NCBI RefSeq assembly: GCF_008086115.1
Contig: NZ_VSIY01000006.1
Span: 186,001 to 250,000 of the forward strand
Direction: 5' to 3'
Origin: Maritimibacter fusiformis
Lineage (GTDB): Bacteria; Pseudomonadota; Alphaproteobacteria; Rhodobacterales; Rhodobacteraceae
DNA length: 64,000 nucleotides
In this document: positions 28,363-36,582 of the stretch, piece by piece
Layout of the letters: each line of letters starts with the position of its first letter
How positions within the stretch are numbered: position 1 is the first letter of the stretch
Position numbers and translations under genes: made by a program
Notes under the pieces: generated by a model
Seen by the model: the letters and a program-made list of their open reading frames with translations, nothing else
The model's database searches: none
What the model was told of the DNA's origin: nothing

Positions 28363-28947
28363 ATGCGACATTTCCTTGGCTTCGTGACCGCTTTTCTCAT
28401 GGCGCTGCCCGCAATCGGGGCGACGATGGGCGATGACGGTCTGCACAAGACCGACTACATGCGCGACACTTTCAAGGACATGGCAGAAGACCTTGCCGAG
28501 GCGCGGGCCGAGGGCAAGCGGCTGCTCGTCATGTGGGAGCAGCGCGGCTGCATCTATTGCCGCAAGATGCACGAGGATGTGCTGAGCCGACCGGACATCG
28601 ACGCCTATGTGCGCGACAACTACTTCGTGGTGCAGATGAACCTGTTCGGCGATGTCGAGGTCACCGATTTCGACGGCGAGGCGTTGGCCGAAAAGGACAT
28701 GGCGATGAAATGGGGTGTGATGTTCACGCCGACCCTGATGTTCTTTCCGCCCGAGGTTGACGACGGGGTCAGCGCGCCCGAGGCGGCGGCGGTCACCCTG
28801 CCGGGCGCGTTCGGGGCCGAGACGATGTGGGATCTGCTGGTCTGGGTCAACGAGGAGGGCTACCTGAGCGGCGAGAATTTCCAGAAATACCACGCCCGCA
28901 TGTTCAACGCGCGCCAGGAGGCCAAGGGGGCGGGCACAGGGGACTGA
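28363..28947 (+). CDS. soxW: SoxW periplasmic thioredoxin
   Basis: The protein is 194 residues with a signal peptide (MRHFLGFVTAFLMALPAIGA) and a thioredoxin-like fold with CIYC at 63-66. A shared core, VGDDGLHK-like start, DMAEDLAEA and EVTDFDG, links it to a second paralogue at 33142. SoxW receives electrons from SoxV and may reduce SoxY or other cysteines. The start is preceded by GGGAGGA. Confidence 0.93.
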   Translation: MRHFLGFVTAFLMALPAIGATMGDDGLHKTDYMRDTFKDMAEDLAEARAEGKRLLVMWEQRGCIYCRKMHEDVLSRPDIDAYVRDNYFVVQMNLFGDVEVTDFDGEALAEKDMAMKWGVMFTPTLMFFPPEVDDGVSAPEAAAVTLPGAFGAETMWDLLVWVNEEGYLSGENFQKYHARMFNARQEAKGAGTGD

Positions 28948-29023
28948 CGCGCGCCATGTCTCGGAGAACACTGGTCTTTTCAGATCCGGCGCCAGCGGAA
29001 CTTCGTTTCGATTCACAGTGGTT

Positions 29024-29052
29024 TTGAGAAATATTAATTCAAGTTTCAGAAT
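29024..29052 (+). promoter_or_regulatory. Promoter and operator of soxX
   Basis: TTGAGA (29024-29029), 17 bases and CAGAAT (29047-29052) form a sigma-70-like promoter 73 bases before soxX. A perfect palindrome ATTC-N8-GAAT at 29037-29052 covers the -10. The same palindrome is present at 36492, and it fits the half-site pattern I recall for SqrR/BigR regulators (not verified here). Confidence 0.7.
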
Positions 29053-29124
29053 TTGTTGTTGTCAAAATGTCGCAGCCCCGCTAGCGTCCATGACCACCAA
29101 AAAGAAAAAATTCAGGGAGGAGAC

Positions 29125-29595
29125 ATGAAGCGCAGAGTATTCACGCTCGTGCTGTGGGTTGCGGGGCTGGGGGTCGCGCACGCCGACACCGTTGCCCCGG
29201 GCGATGTCGTCTGGCAGGACGGCACCATCCCGCAATCGCTGACCGGGGTGGCCGGTGATCCGGCCGAGGGCGCCAAGGTGTTGTCGTCGAAATCCATCGG
29301 CAATTGCATCGCCTGCCACGAGGTCACCGCGCTGGCCGACGTGCCGTTTCACGGCGAGGTCGGGCCGTTGCTCGACGGGGCCGGCGACCGCTGGACCGAG
29401 GCCGAGCTGCGCGCCATCCTGGTCAACTCGAAAGAGGTCTTTCCGGACAGCGTGATGCCGTCGTTCTACCGTGTCGACGGCTTCATCCGCCCGGGCAAGG
29501 CCTATACCGGCAAGGCCGCCGACGACACCTTCGGCCCGCTCTTGACCGCCCAGCAGATCGAGGACGCGGTGGCGTTCCTGATGACGCTCGACTGA
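29125..29595 (+). CDS. soxX: SoxX, monoheme c-type cytochrome subunit of SoxAX
   Basis: A 156-residue protein with a signal peptide ending AHA (about 20), a single heme motif CIACH at 61-65 and a later methionine in SVMPSFY that can serve as axial ligand. With SoxA it starts thiosulfate oxidation by linking it to the SoxY cysteine. GGGAGGAG precedes the ATG. Its own promoter lies in the 177-base gap after soxW. Confidence 0.95.
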   Translation: MKRRVFTLVLWVAGLGVAHADTVAPGDVVWQDGTIPQSLTGVAGDPAEGAKVLSSKSIGNCIACHEVTALADVPFHGEVGPLLDGAGDRWTEAELRAILVNSKEVFPDSVMPSFYRVDGFIRPGKAYTGKAADDTFGPLLTAQQIEDAVAFLMTLD

Positions 29596-29630
29596 CGCGC
29601 CTGACACCACCTGAACAACGGGAGACCTAC

Positions 29631-30047
29631 ATGAAACTCACTCGACGTGACGCGCTGGCCATCGGGCTGGGGGCAACCGCGGTGGCGATGCTGCCGCTGC
29701 GCGCGACTGCCGCGGCGGAAGAAAAGATCGCGGAATTCACCGGCGGGGCCGAGATCGGGACCGGCGACATCACGCTGGAGGCGCCCGAGATCGCCGAGAA
29801 CGGCAACACCGTGCCGATCGGCGTCTCCGCCCCGGGCGCCGAGGCGATCCTGATCCTGGCCACCGGCAACCCGTCGCCGCCGGTCGCGACCTTCAATTTC
29901 GGTCCCGCCGCCGGGTCGCAGACCGCCGCGACCCGCATTCGCCTGGCCGGCACCCAGGATGTGCTGGCCATCGCGCGCATGGCCGATGGCAGCTTCATCC
30001 AGACCAGCGCCACCATCAAAGTCACCATCGGCGGCTGCGGCGGCTGA
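29631..30047 (+). CDS. soxY: SoxY, sulfur-carrier subunit of SoxYZ
   Basis: The protein is 138 residues and carries a Tat signal (MKLTRRDALAIGLGATAVAM). It ends with the flexible carrier motif GGCGG, whose cysteine (C136) holds the sulfur intermediates. The body is the SoxY immunoglobulin-like domain. It lies 35 bases after soxX and 28 bases before soxZ. Confidence 0.97.
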   Translation: MKLTRRDALAIGLGATAVAMLPLRATAAAEEKIAEFTGGAEIGTGDITLEAPEIAENGNTVPIGVSAPGAEAILILATGNPSPPVATFNFGPAAGSQTAATRIRLAGTQDVLAIARMADGSFIQTSATIKVTIGGCGG

Positions 30048-30075
30048 GCGGCACCCGGAAAAAGGAGAAGAAAAC

Positions 30076-30405
30076 ATGGCATCTGGTGTGAAACCCCGGG
30101 TCAAGGCCCCGAAATCCGCCGCCGCTGGCGAGGTCGTCACGCTCAAGACCCTGATCAGTCACCCGATGGAGTCGGGCCTGCGCAAGGACGGCGACGGCAA
30201 CGTGATCCCGCGTTCGATCATCAACCGCTTCGTCTGCGCGTTGAACGGCGAAACCGTGGTCGACGTGAAGATGGAGCCGGCGATCTCGACGAACCCGTAT
30301 TTCGAATTCGAAGCCAGGGTCGATGCGAGCGGCGAGTTCAGCTTCACCTGGTATGACGACGACGGCTCGGTCTACGAGGCGTCAAGCCCGATCACCGTCG
30401 GGTGA
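30076..30405 (+). CDS. soxZ: SoxZ, partner subunit of SoxYZ
   Basis: A 109-residue protein without signal peptide, co-exported with SoxY through the Tat pathway. It contains VVTLKTLISHPMESGLRKDGDGN and FSFTWYDDDGSVYEA, which are family hallmarks. An AAAGGAG site lies 9 bases ahead of the ATG. Confidence 0.97.
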   Translation: MASGVKPRVKAPKSAAAGEVVTLKTLISHPMESGLRKDGDGNVIPRSIINRFVCALNGETVVDVKMEPAISTNPYFEFEARVDASGEFSFTWYDDDGSVYEASSPITVG

Positions 30406-30430
30406 TCCGGGCACAGGGAGGAAAAACAAC

Positions 30431-31285
30431 ATGAAAGCGAACACGCTTCACTTCGCGGCGCTCGGATTCGCCGCTGCGCTCGCGGCTGCGCCGGCGCTGG
30501 CGGACGAGAACGCCGAACTGATCATCAACGGCGAGATCGAGATCGTCACCCGCACCGCCGCCCCGGCGCATCTTGACGGGGCCTTCGACGAGATCCTGTC
30601 GGGCTGGCGCTTTCGCAGCGACGAGACCCAATCGATGGAAATGGACGATTTCGACAACCCCGGGATGATCTGGGTCGACGCGGCCCGCGAGGTCTGGGCG
30701 ACGCCCGACGGCAGCGAGGGCAAGGCCTGCGCCGATTGCCACGGCGCGCCCGAGGACATGGCCGGGGTCCGGCCGGTCTATCCGAAATGGAACGAGACCG
30801 CGGGCGAAGTCTTCACCCTCCAGATGATGATGAACGACTGCCGGGTGAACCGGATGGGCGCCGAGCCCTGGGGCACCGACAAGGGCCAGTCGATCCCGAT
30901 GGAGGCGCTTCTGGCCTCGGTGTCGCGCGGGATGCCGATGGACGTGGCGATCGACGGACCCGCCGCCGAAACCTGGGAAATGGGGCGCGAGCTTTACTAC
31001 ACCCGGTTCGGCCAGCTCGAATTGAGCTGCGCGTCCTGTCACGAGGACAATTACGGCAACATGATCCGCGCCGACCACCTCAGCCAGGGCCAGACCAACG
31101 GCTTTCCGACCTACCGGCTGAAGAACACCAAGCTGAACGGGGTCCACAGCCGCTTCAAGGGCTGCGTGCGCGACACCAGGGCCGAGACCTTCAACCCGGG
31201 CAGCCCGGAATTCGTGGCGCTCGAGCTTTATGTCGCGAGCCGGGGCAACGGGCTGTCGGTCGAAGGACCGTCGGTGCGCAACTGA
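30431..31285 (+). CDS. soxA: SoxA, diheme c-type cytochrome subunit of SoxAX
   Basis: At 284 residues it has a signal peptide ending ALA (about 24) and two heme motifs, CADCH at 100-104 and CASCH at 200-204, so it is the diheme form found in Rhodobacterales. The catalytic cysteine that carries a cysteine persulfide axial ligand is C245 in FKGCVRDTRAE. It catalyses formation of the SoxY-thiosulfonate. Confidence 0.96.
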   Translation: MKANTLHFAALGFAAALAAAPALADENAELIINGEIEIVTRTAAPAHLDGAFDEILSGWRFRSDETQSMEMDDFDNPGMIWVDAAREVWATPDGSEGKACADCHGAPEDMAGVRPVYPKWNETAGEVFTLQMMMNDCRVNRMGAEPWGTDKGQSIPMEALLASVSRGMPMDVAIDGPAAETWEMGRELYYTRFGQLELSCASCHEDNYGNMIRADHLSQGQTNGFPTYRLKNTKLNGVHSRFKGCVRDTRAETFNPGSPEFVALELYVASRGNGLSVEGPSVRN

Positions 31286-31381
31286 CGGGGATCGGGCCGG
31301 CGCTGCCGGCCCGACCGGAGCGGGGGCCAGCCCCCCGGCCCCCCCGGAGTATTTTCACCAAGATGAAGGGCACGGGCTGCG
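31286..31381 (+). other. Short intergenic element between soxA and soxB
   Basis: A GGCCGG-CGCTG-CCGGCC hairpin is followed by the GC-rich stretch GGCCCCCCCGGAGTATTTTC. The final GGAGTATTTTCACCAAGATGAAGG stretch resembles a short sequence I have often seen between genes of Rhodobacterales. It may act as a partial terminator. soxB has only a weak ribosome site (GGGC). Confidence 0.4.
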
Positions 31382-33079
31382 ATGATCTCACGGCGTGATT
31401 TTCTGCAGGTTTCGATGGCGGCCTCGGCGCTGGTCGGGGCTTCGGGTTTCGGCAACTGGGCGCGGCTGGCGGCGCAACAGCGGCTGACCCAGGACGATCT
31501 GCTCGGGTTCGACACCTTCGGCAACGTCTCGCTGATCCATGTCACCGACATCCATGCCCAGATGGTGCCGATCCATTTCCGCGAGCCTTCGATCAACATC
31601 GGGGTCGGCGCCGCGAAGGGCAAGGTGCCGCATCTGACCGGCGCGGATTTCCGGGCGCGGTATGGCATCGAGGACGGCTCGGCCTCGGCCTATGCGCTGA
31701 CGCATGACGATTTTTCGGCGCTGGCGCAAAGCTATGGCCGGGTCGGGGGGCTCGACCGGGTGGCCACCGTGGTCAAGGCGATCCGGGCCGAGCGGCCCGA
31801 TGCGCTCCTGCTCGATGGCGGCGACACCTGGCATGGCTCCTACACCTGTCACCACACGGCGGGGCAGGACATGGTCAACGTGATGAACGCGTTGAAACCC
31901 GACGCCATGACCTTTCACTGGGAATTCACGCTGGGCAGCGCGCGGGTGGCCGAGATCGTCGAGGGTCTGCCCTTCGCCGCCCTGGGCCAGAACATTTTCG
32001 ATGCCGAGTGGGACGAGCCGGCGGAGCTGTTCAAGCCTTACGAATTCTATGAGCGGGGCGGCGTGAACATCGCGGTGATCGGGCAGGCGTTCCCCTATAT
32101 GCCGATTGCCAACCCGGGCTGGATGTTCCCCGAATACTCGTTCGGCATCCGCGATGCGCATATGCAGCAGATGGTCGACGAGGTGCGCGCCAAGGGGGCC
32201 GACCTGGTGGTCTGCCTCAGCCACAACGGCTTTGACGTGGATCGCAAGATGGCCGGGCAGGTCAAGGGCATCGACGTGATCCTGTCGGGCCATACCCATG
32301 ACGCGCTGCCCGAGCCGGTGCTGGTGGGCGAGACGCTGATCGTCGCCTCGGGGTCGAACGGCAAGTTCGTCGCCCGCGTCGACCTGGATGTGCGCGACGG
32401 GCGGATGATGGGCTTTCGCCACAAGCTGATCCCGGTATTTTCCGACGTGATCGCGCCCGACCCGGAGGTCGCGGCGGCGATCGAGGCGGAACGCGCGCCC
32501 TATCTGGATGATCTGACCGAGGTGATCGGCCGGACCGACAGCCTGCTGTTCCGGCGCGGCAATTTCAACGGCTCCTGGGACGACCTGATCTGCGACGCGC
32601 TGATCTCGGAGCGCGATGCCGAGATCGCGCTGAGCCCGGGCGTGCGCTGGGGGCCGTCGCTTCTGCCGGGGGCGGACATCACCCGCGAGGATATCTGGAA
32701 CGTCACCTCGATGAGCTACGGACAGGCTTACCGCACGGAAATGACGGGGGAATTCCTCAAGGTGGTGCTGGAGGACGTGGCCGACAACCTGTTCAATCCC
32801 GACCCCTACTACCAGCAGGGCGGCGACATGGTGCGGGTCGGCGGCCTTGGCTACCGGATCGACATCGCAAAGCCGCAGGGCGAGCGGATTTCCGAAATGG
32901 TGCTGTTGTCGAGCGGCGAGGCGATCGACCCGGGCCAGAGCTATGTCGTTGCCGGCTGGGCCAGCGTCAACGAGGGCACCGAGGGCCCGCCGATCTGGGA
33001 CGTGGTCGAGGACCATGTGCGCCGGCTGGGCACCGTCACGGTGGCGCCGAACACCTCGGTCGAGGTGGCGGGCGCCTGA
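31382..33079 (+). CDS. soxB: SoxB, dimanganese thiosulfohydrolase
   Basis: The protein is 565 residues. A Tat motif SRRDFL opens the signal peptide. The 5'-nucleotidase-like metallophosphoesterase domain has VTDIHAQ near 57, LDGGDTWHG near 144, LSHNGFD near 279 and LSGHTHDA near 302, then the C-terminal nucleotidase domain. SoxB hydrolyses sulfate from the SoxY-bound intermediate. It is preceded by the soxA element and followed 62 bases later by a second SoxW-like gene rather than soxC. Confidence 0.97.
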   Translation: MISRRDFLQVSMAASALVGASGFGNWARLAAQQRLTQDDLLGFDTFGNVSLIHVTDIHAQMVPIHFREPSINIGVGAAKGKVPHLTGADFRARYGIEDGSASAYALTHDDFSALAQSYGRVGGLDRVATVVKAIRAERPDALLLDGGDTWHGSYTCHHTAGQDMVNVMNALKPDAMTFHWEFTLGSARVAEIVEGLPFAALGQNIFDAEWDEPAELFKPYEFYERGGVNIAVIGQAFPYMPIANPGWMFPEYSFGIRDAHMQQMVDEVRAKGADLVVCLSHNGFDVDRKMAGQVKGIDVILSGHTHDALPEPVLVGETLIVASGSNGKFVARVDLDVRDGRMMGFRHKLIPVFSDVIAPDPEVAAAIEAERAPYLDDLTEVIGRTDSLLFRRGNFNGSWDDLICDALISERDAEIALSPGVRWGPSLLPGADITREDIWNVTSMSYGQAYRTEMTGEFLKVVLEDVADNLFNPDPYYQQGGDMVRVGGLGYRIDIAKPQGERISEMVLLSSGEAIDPGQSYVVAGWASVNEGTEGPPIWDVVEDHVRRLGTVTVAPNTSVEVAGA

Positions 33080-33141
33080 GCCTCGCCCGGATGTGAAGCG
33101 GTGCAGGGCGCGACTGTGCTATCCTGCGCCAAAGGGAGGAC

Positions 33142-33741
33142 ATGATGACCGCAATCGTTCGCATCGCGCTGGCGCTGGCGTTGTTCGCCGCGCCCGGTTT
33201 CGCCGCCGAGGTCGGTGATGACGGGCTGCACAAACAACCCTTCCTCGCCGACACATTCCTCGACATGGCCGAGGATCTGGCCGAGGCCAACGCGGCGGGC
33301 AAGGATCTGCTGGTGCTGGTCGAACAACGCGGCTGTCCCTATTGCGCCGAGATGCACAACGTCAATTTCGCCCGCGAGGACATCGTGACGGCGATCGAGG
33401 ACAATTACCTCGTGGTGCAGCTCGATATGTGGGGGTCGCGCGAGGTGACCGATTTCGACGGGCGCGTCATGCCGGAAAAGGACTTCGTGCGCAGCCTCGG
33501 GGCCAGTTTCACCCCGACCACGCTGTTTTTCACCATGGGCGACGGCGAGGCGCCGCCGACGGATGCGCTCGACGCGCTGGTGTTCGTGCTGCCGGGCTAT
33601 TTCAAGCCGTTCCACCACCTTGCCGCGCTCGACTACGTGTCCAGCGACGGCTACCGCGACGAGCCGAATTTCCAGCGCTGGTTGCAGGCCCGCGCCGACC
33701 GGATGCGCGAGGAGGGTCAGGAGGTCGAGATATGGCAATGA
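33142..33741 (+). CDS. Second SoxW-like periplasmic thioredoxin
   Basis: This 199-residue protein has a signal peptide (ending GFA) and a redox motif CPYC at 65-68. It shares with SoxW (28363) the VGDDGLHK start, DMAEDLAEA and EVTDFDG, so it arose by duplication or is a close paralogue. It sits in the position where soxC and soxD occur in complete clusters. It could reduce SoxY or mature another component. The CxxC differs (CPYC against CIYC), which can change redox potential. Confidence 0.85.
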   Translation: MMTAIVRIALALALFAAPGFAAEVGDDGLHKQPFLADTFLDMAEDLAEANAAGKDLLVLVEQRGCPYCAEMHNVNFAREDIVTAIEDNYLVVQLDMWGSREVTDFDGRVMPEKDFVRSLGASFTPTTLFFTMGDGEAPPTDALDALVFVLPGYFKPFHHLAALDYVSSDGYRDEPNFQRWLQARADRMREEGQEVEIWQ

Positions 33742-33861
33742 TGCAGGCGCCGCAATAATGTTGCACCTGCAGCAAAAGATGAATGTCATTTGTGACAAAT
33801 TCCGAAACCAATACGTATGAATATTATTGTCGGAACGATCCCATTCGGCTAGTCTTGAGCC
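33742..33861 (+). promoter_or_regulatory. AT-rich promoter region before soxE
   Basis: A 120-base, notably AT-rich gap. A -35-like TGACAA (33794-33799) and a TATGAA/TATTAT block (33817-33829) precede soxE by about 35 bases. An inverted repeat TTGC-N7-GCAA around a CTGCAG core lies near 33761-33775. A separate soxE promoter is plausible. Confidence 0.4.
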
Positions 33862-34572
33862 ATGACAAGACCCGGACCCGTTGTTTTCGCCGCCTTTTAT
33901 CTCGCGCTGGTCGCCCCCGCCGCCGGGCAGAGCGGCTTTGGTGACGCCGAAGCGGGCGCCAAGGTGTTCCGCAAATGCTTTTCCTGCCACATGGTCGGCC
34001 CGGACGCGTTCAACCGGGTCGGGCCGCATCTCAATGGCATCTTCGGGCGGCGTGCCGGTTCGCTCGAGGGGTTCAAGCGGTATTCCGACGGCTTGAAACG
34101 GATGGGCGCCGATGGCTTGTTCTGGGATTTCGACGCGCTCGGGGCCTATATCGAGAACCCCAAGGCGTTCGCGTCGGACACGCGGATGAACTTCGACGGG
34201 CTCGACGACCCCCAAGAGCGGGCCGATGTGCTGGCCTATCTGCGGCAATTCTCGGCCAGCCCGGCCAACATCCCCGAGGCGGCGCCGACCGCGATGCCGC
34301 GCGAAGTCGAACTCAGCGAAGACATCCTCGCTTTGCAGGGCGACAAGGATTATGGTGAATATCTGTCAAGCGAGTGCACGACCTGTCACCAGTTGGACGG
34401 CGACGACCAGGGCATTCCGGCGATCATCGGCTGGCCGAGCGAGGATTTCGTCGTCGCAATGCACGCCTACAAGGAAAAAGTGCGACCGCACCCCGTCATG
34501 CAGATGATGGCAGGGCGGCTGTCGAACGAGGAGATCGCGGCGCTGGCCGCGTATTTCGAGGGCCTCGAGTGA
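33862..34572 (+). CDS. soxE: SoxE, diheme cytochrome c
   Basis: The 236-residue protein has a signal peptide and two c-type heme sites, CFSCH at 39-43 and CTTCH at 172-176, each in a class I cytochrome domain. It is the electron acceptor partner of the SoxF flavoprotein, together equivalent to flavocytochrome c sulfide dehydrogenase. It lies 40 bases before soxF, and the pair form one unit. SoxD also has two hemes but carries them differently; the direct link to soxF supports SoxE. Confidence 0.9.
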   Translation: MTRPGPVVFAAFYLALVAPAAGQSGFGDAEAGAKVFRKCFSCHMVGPDAFNRVGPHLNGIFGRRAGSLEGFKRYSDGLKRMGADGLFWDFDALGAYIENPKAFASDTRMNFDGLDDPQERADVLAYLRQFSASPANIPEAAPTAMPREVELSEDILALQGDKDYGEYLSSECTTCHQLDGDDQGIPAIIGWPSEDFVVAMHAYKEKVRPHPVMQMMAGRLSNEEIAALAAYFEGLE

Positions 34573-34612
34573 GGCGAAGCCCGGTCCGAGAAACCACGGG
34601 AGGAATAACAAC

Positions 34613-35887
34613 ATGAAACTGAACAGACGCCATTTCATGGCCGCGTCCGCGGGGGTTGCCGCGACGACGCTGGCCGCACCACACGTCTATGCCGCCAGCC
34701 ACGGCGGCAAGCCCAAGGTGGTGGTCATCGGCGGCGGCGCCGGCGGTGCCACGGCGGCGCGCTATATCGCCAAGGATGCGGATGGCGCGATCGACGTCAC
34801 CCTGGTCGAACCGACGCGCACCTACTACACCTGCTTTTTCTCGAACCTCTACATCGGCGGATTCCGCACGATCGAAAGCCTGGCGCATTCCTACGGCACC
34901 CTGGCCTCGGAATACGGCATCAACGTGATCCACGACTATGCCGTCGGGGTCGACCGCGATGCCAAGACCGTGACACTGGCCGGCGGTGACACGCTGCCCT
35001 ATGACCGGCTGATCCTGTCGCCCGGCATCGACTTTGTCGACGGATCGGTGCCCGGCTGGGACGTGACCAAGCAGAACGCCATGCCGCACGCCTACAAGGC
35101 CGGCTCGCAGACCGAACTGCTCAAGGCCCAGATCGAGGCGATGCCCGAGGGCGGGCTGTTCGCGATGGTGGCGCCGCCCAACCCCTACCGCTGCCCGCCG
35201 GGGCCGTATGAGCGGGTGTCGATGGTGGCGCACCTGCTGCGCGACATCAATCCGACGGCGAAGATCCTGATCATCGACCCGAAAGAGAAGTTCTCCAAGC
35301 AGGGGCTGTTCGAGGAGGGGTGGAACAACAACTATCCCGGCATGGTCGAGCGGATCGGGCCCGACTTCGGCGGCAACAACGTCTCGGTCAATGCCGACGA
35401 AATGACGGTGGATATCGACGGCAGCGTCGAAAAGGTCGATGTCTGCAACGTCATCCCGGCGATGAAGGCGGGGATCATCTGCGAGGCCGCCGGCATCAAC
35501 GACGGCAACTGGGCGCCGGTGTCGCCGCACACGATGCAAAGCCGGGCGGACGAGAACATCTATGTTCTCGGCGATGCCTCGGCGCAGGGCGACATGCCGA
35601 AATCGGGCTTCTCGGCCAACAGCCAGGCCAAGGTTGCGGCGATGTCGGTGCGCGCGGCGCTGACCGATTCCAAGATGTTCCCGGCCAAGTACTCGAACAC
35701 CTGCTGGTCGCTGATCGATACCGACAACGGCGTCAAGGTCGGCGCGTCCTACGAGGCGACCGACGAAAAGATCGCCTCGGTCGAGAGCTTCATCAGCCAG
35801 CCCGGCGAGGATGCGGCGCTGCGCAAGCAGACCTACGAGGAAAGCATCGGCTGGTACGAGGGGATTTCGGCCGACATCTTCGGCTGA
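34613..35887 (+). CDS. soxF: SoxF, flavoprotein of flavocytochrome c sulfide dehydrogenase
   Basis: A 424-residue FAD protein with a Tat signal (MKLNRRHFMAASAG). The dinucleotide fold GGGAGG lies at 40-45. C74 (TYYTCFFSN) fits the covalent FAD attachment residue. C194 (NPYRCPPGP) and C364 (SNTCWSL) are the redox disulfide pair that oxidises sulfide to sulfur. In Paracoccus SoxF raises thiosulfate-oxidising activity. A strong terminator follows. Confidence 0.95.
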   Translation: MKLNRRHFMAASAGVAATTLAAPHVYAASHGGKPKVVVIGGGAGGATAARYIAKDADGAIDVTLVEPTRTYYTCFFSNLYIGGFRTIESLAHSYGTLASEYGINVIHDYAVGVDRDAKTVTLAGGDTLPYDRLILSPGIDFVDGSVPGWDVTKQNAMPHAYKAGSQTELLKAQIEAMPEGGLFAMVAPPNPYRCPPGPYERVSMVAHLLRDINPTAKILIIDPKEKFSKQGLFEEGWNNNYPGMVERIGPDFGGNNVSVNADEMTVDIDGSVEKVDVCNVIPAMKAGIICEAAGINDGNWAPVSPHTMQSRADENIYVLGDASAQGDMPKSGFSANSQAKVAAMSVRAALTDSKMFPAKYSNTCWSLIDTDNGVKVGASYEATDEKIASVESFISQPGEDAALRKQTYEESIGWYEGISADIFG

Positions 35888-35909
35888 ACACCCCATTGAC
35901 CTCGATCAT

Positions 35910-35942
35910 GGCAGGGCCCGCGCGGCCCTGCCATTTTCGTTT
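35910..35942 (+). terminator. Rho-independent terminator after soxF
   Basis: A 9-bp perfect stem (GGCAGGGCC with GGCCCTGCC, 35910-35918 and 35924-35932) and a 5-base loop are followed by ATTTTCGTTT. It lies 22 bases after the soxF stop, and the DUF302 gene starts another 22 bases on, so some read-through is likely. Confidence 0.88.
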
Positions 35943-35963
35943 CGGACCATCACAGGAGGACAG

Positions 35964-36416
35964 ATGATGCGCACCTTGATCCTGGGCACCGCACTGGCGC
36001 TTGCCACCGTGACCGGCGCCCTCGCCAACGGCCCCTCGGGCGGGCAGGCGACCACCTATGCCTACGACGGCAGCTTTGAAGACGCGACCTTCGCCGTGGA
36101 AAACGCCATCATCGGCAAGGGGCTGGTGATCGACTATGTCAGCCACACCGGCGACATGCTCAACCGCACCGGCGTCGATGTCGGCTCGGGCGCGACCATC
36201 TTCGAGGCGGCGGACATCTACCTGTTCTGCTCGGCCGTCCTCAGCCGCAAGGTGATGGAGGCCGACCCGATGAACATCGCCCATTGCCCCTATGGCATCT
36301 TCGTCACCGAGGCCGACGGTGAGGTCGCGGTCGGCTATCGCAATCTGCCCGAAGGCCCGATGCAGGAGGTCGAGGCGCTGCTCGACGAGATCGCGCGCGC
36401 GGCCACGGGCATGTAG
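35964..36416 (+). CDS. Periplasmic DUF302 domain protein
   Basis: This 150-residue protein has a signal peptide (MMRTLILGTALALATVTGALA) and a DUF302 body, including DATFAVENAIIGKGLVIDYVSHTGDML, ADIYLFCSAVLSRKVMEADPMNIAHCPYGIFV and ending in an acidic helix. Two cysteines lie near 90 and 107. DUF302 proteins occur next to sulfur and metal genes, but their role is unknown. AGGAGGA precedes the ATG. Its link with the Sox region is positional. Confidence 0.82.
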   Translation: MMRTLILGTALALATVTGALANGPSGGQATTYAYDGSFEDATFAVENAIIGKGLVIDYVSHTGDMLNRTGVDVGSGATIFEAADIYLFCSAVLSRKVMEADPMNIAHCPYGIFVTEADGEVAVGYRNLPEGPMQEVEALLDEIARAATGM

Positions 36417-36444
36417 CGCGCATCAGGCGACCGCGGCCCATACG

Positions 36445-36471
36445 GCCCCGTCCGGTTGACCCGGGCGGGGC
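36445..36471 (+). terminator. Possible terminator stem after the DUF302 gene
   Basis: An 11-bp stem with one T-G pair (GCCCCGTCCGG with CCGGGCGGGGC) closes a TTGAC loop, 28 bases after the stop codon. No T-run follows, so function as a terminator is uncertain. Confidence 0.4.
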
Positions 36472-36491
36472 GGTGGTGCCGATCACAACAA

Positions 36492-36507
36492 ATTCATTTA
36501 TCTGAAT
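36492..36507 (+). promoter_or_regulatory. Perfect ATTC-N8-GAAT palindrome, candidate SoxR/SqrR operator
   Basis: ATTC-ATTTATCT-GAAT lies 76 bases before the first permease gene. It has the same outer half-sites and spacing as the palindrome at 29037-29052 in the soxX promoter. This suggests that both units answer to the ArsR-type SoxR. Confidence 0.68.
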
Positions 36508-36582
36508 ACACGGTTGCATCCGCCGGCGGGCGTATGCAAGCTGGCCTTGCGAACAGACATATCTTGAGTGAGGCAAGAACAG

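Noticed and set aside
33781-33802. ATTC/GAAT pair before soxE as an operator
   Set aside because: The half-sites are in reversed order and with a different spacing from the two good sites.
33862-34572. Diheme cytochrome as SoxD
   Set aside because: SoxD comes with the molybdoprotein SoxC, which is absent; the gene is directly coupled to soxF, as SoxE is.
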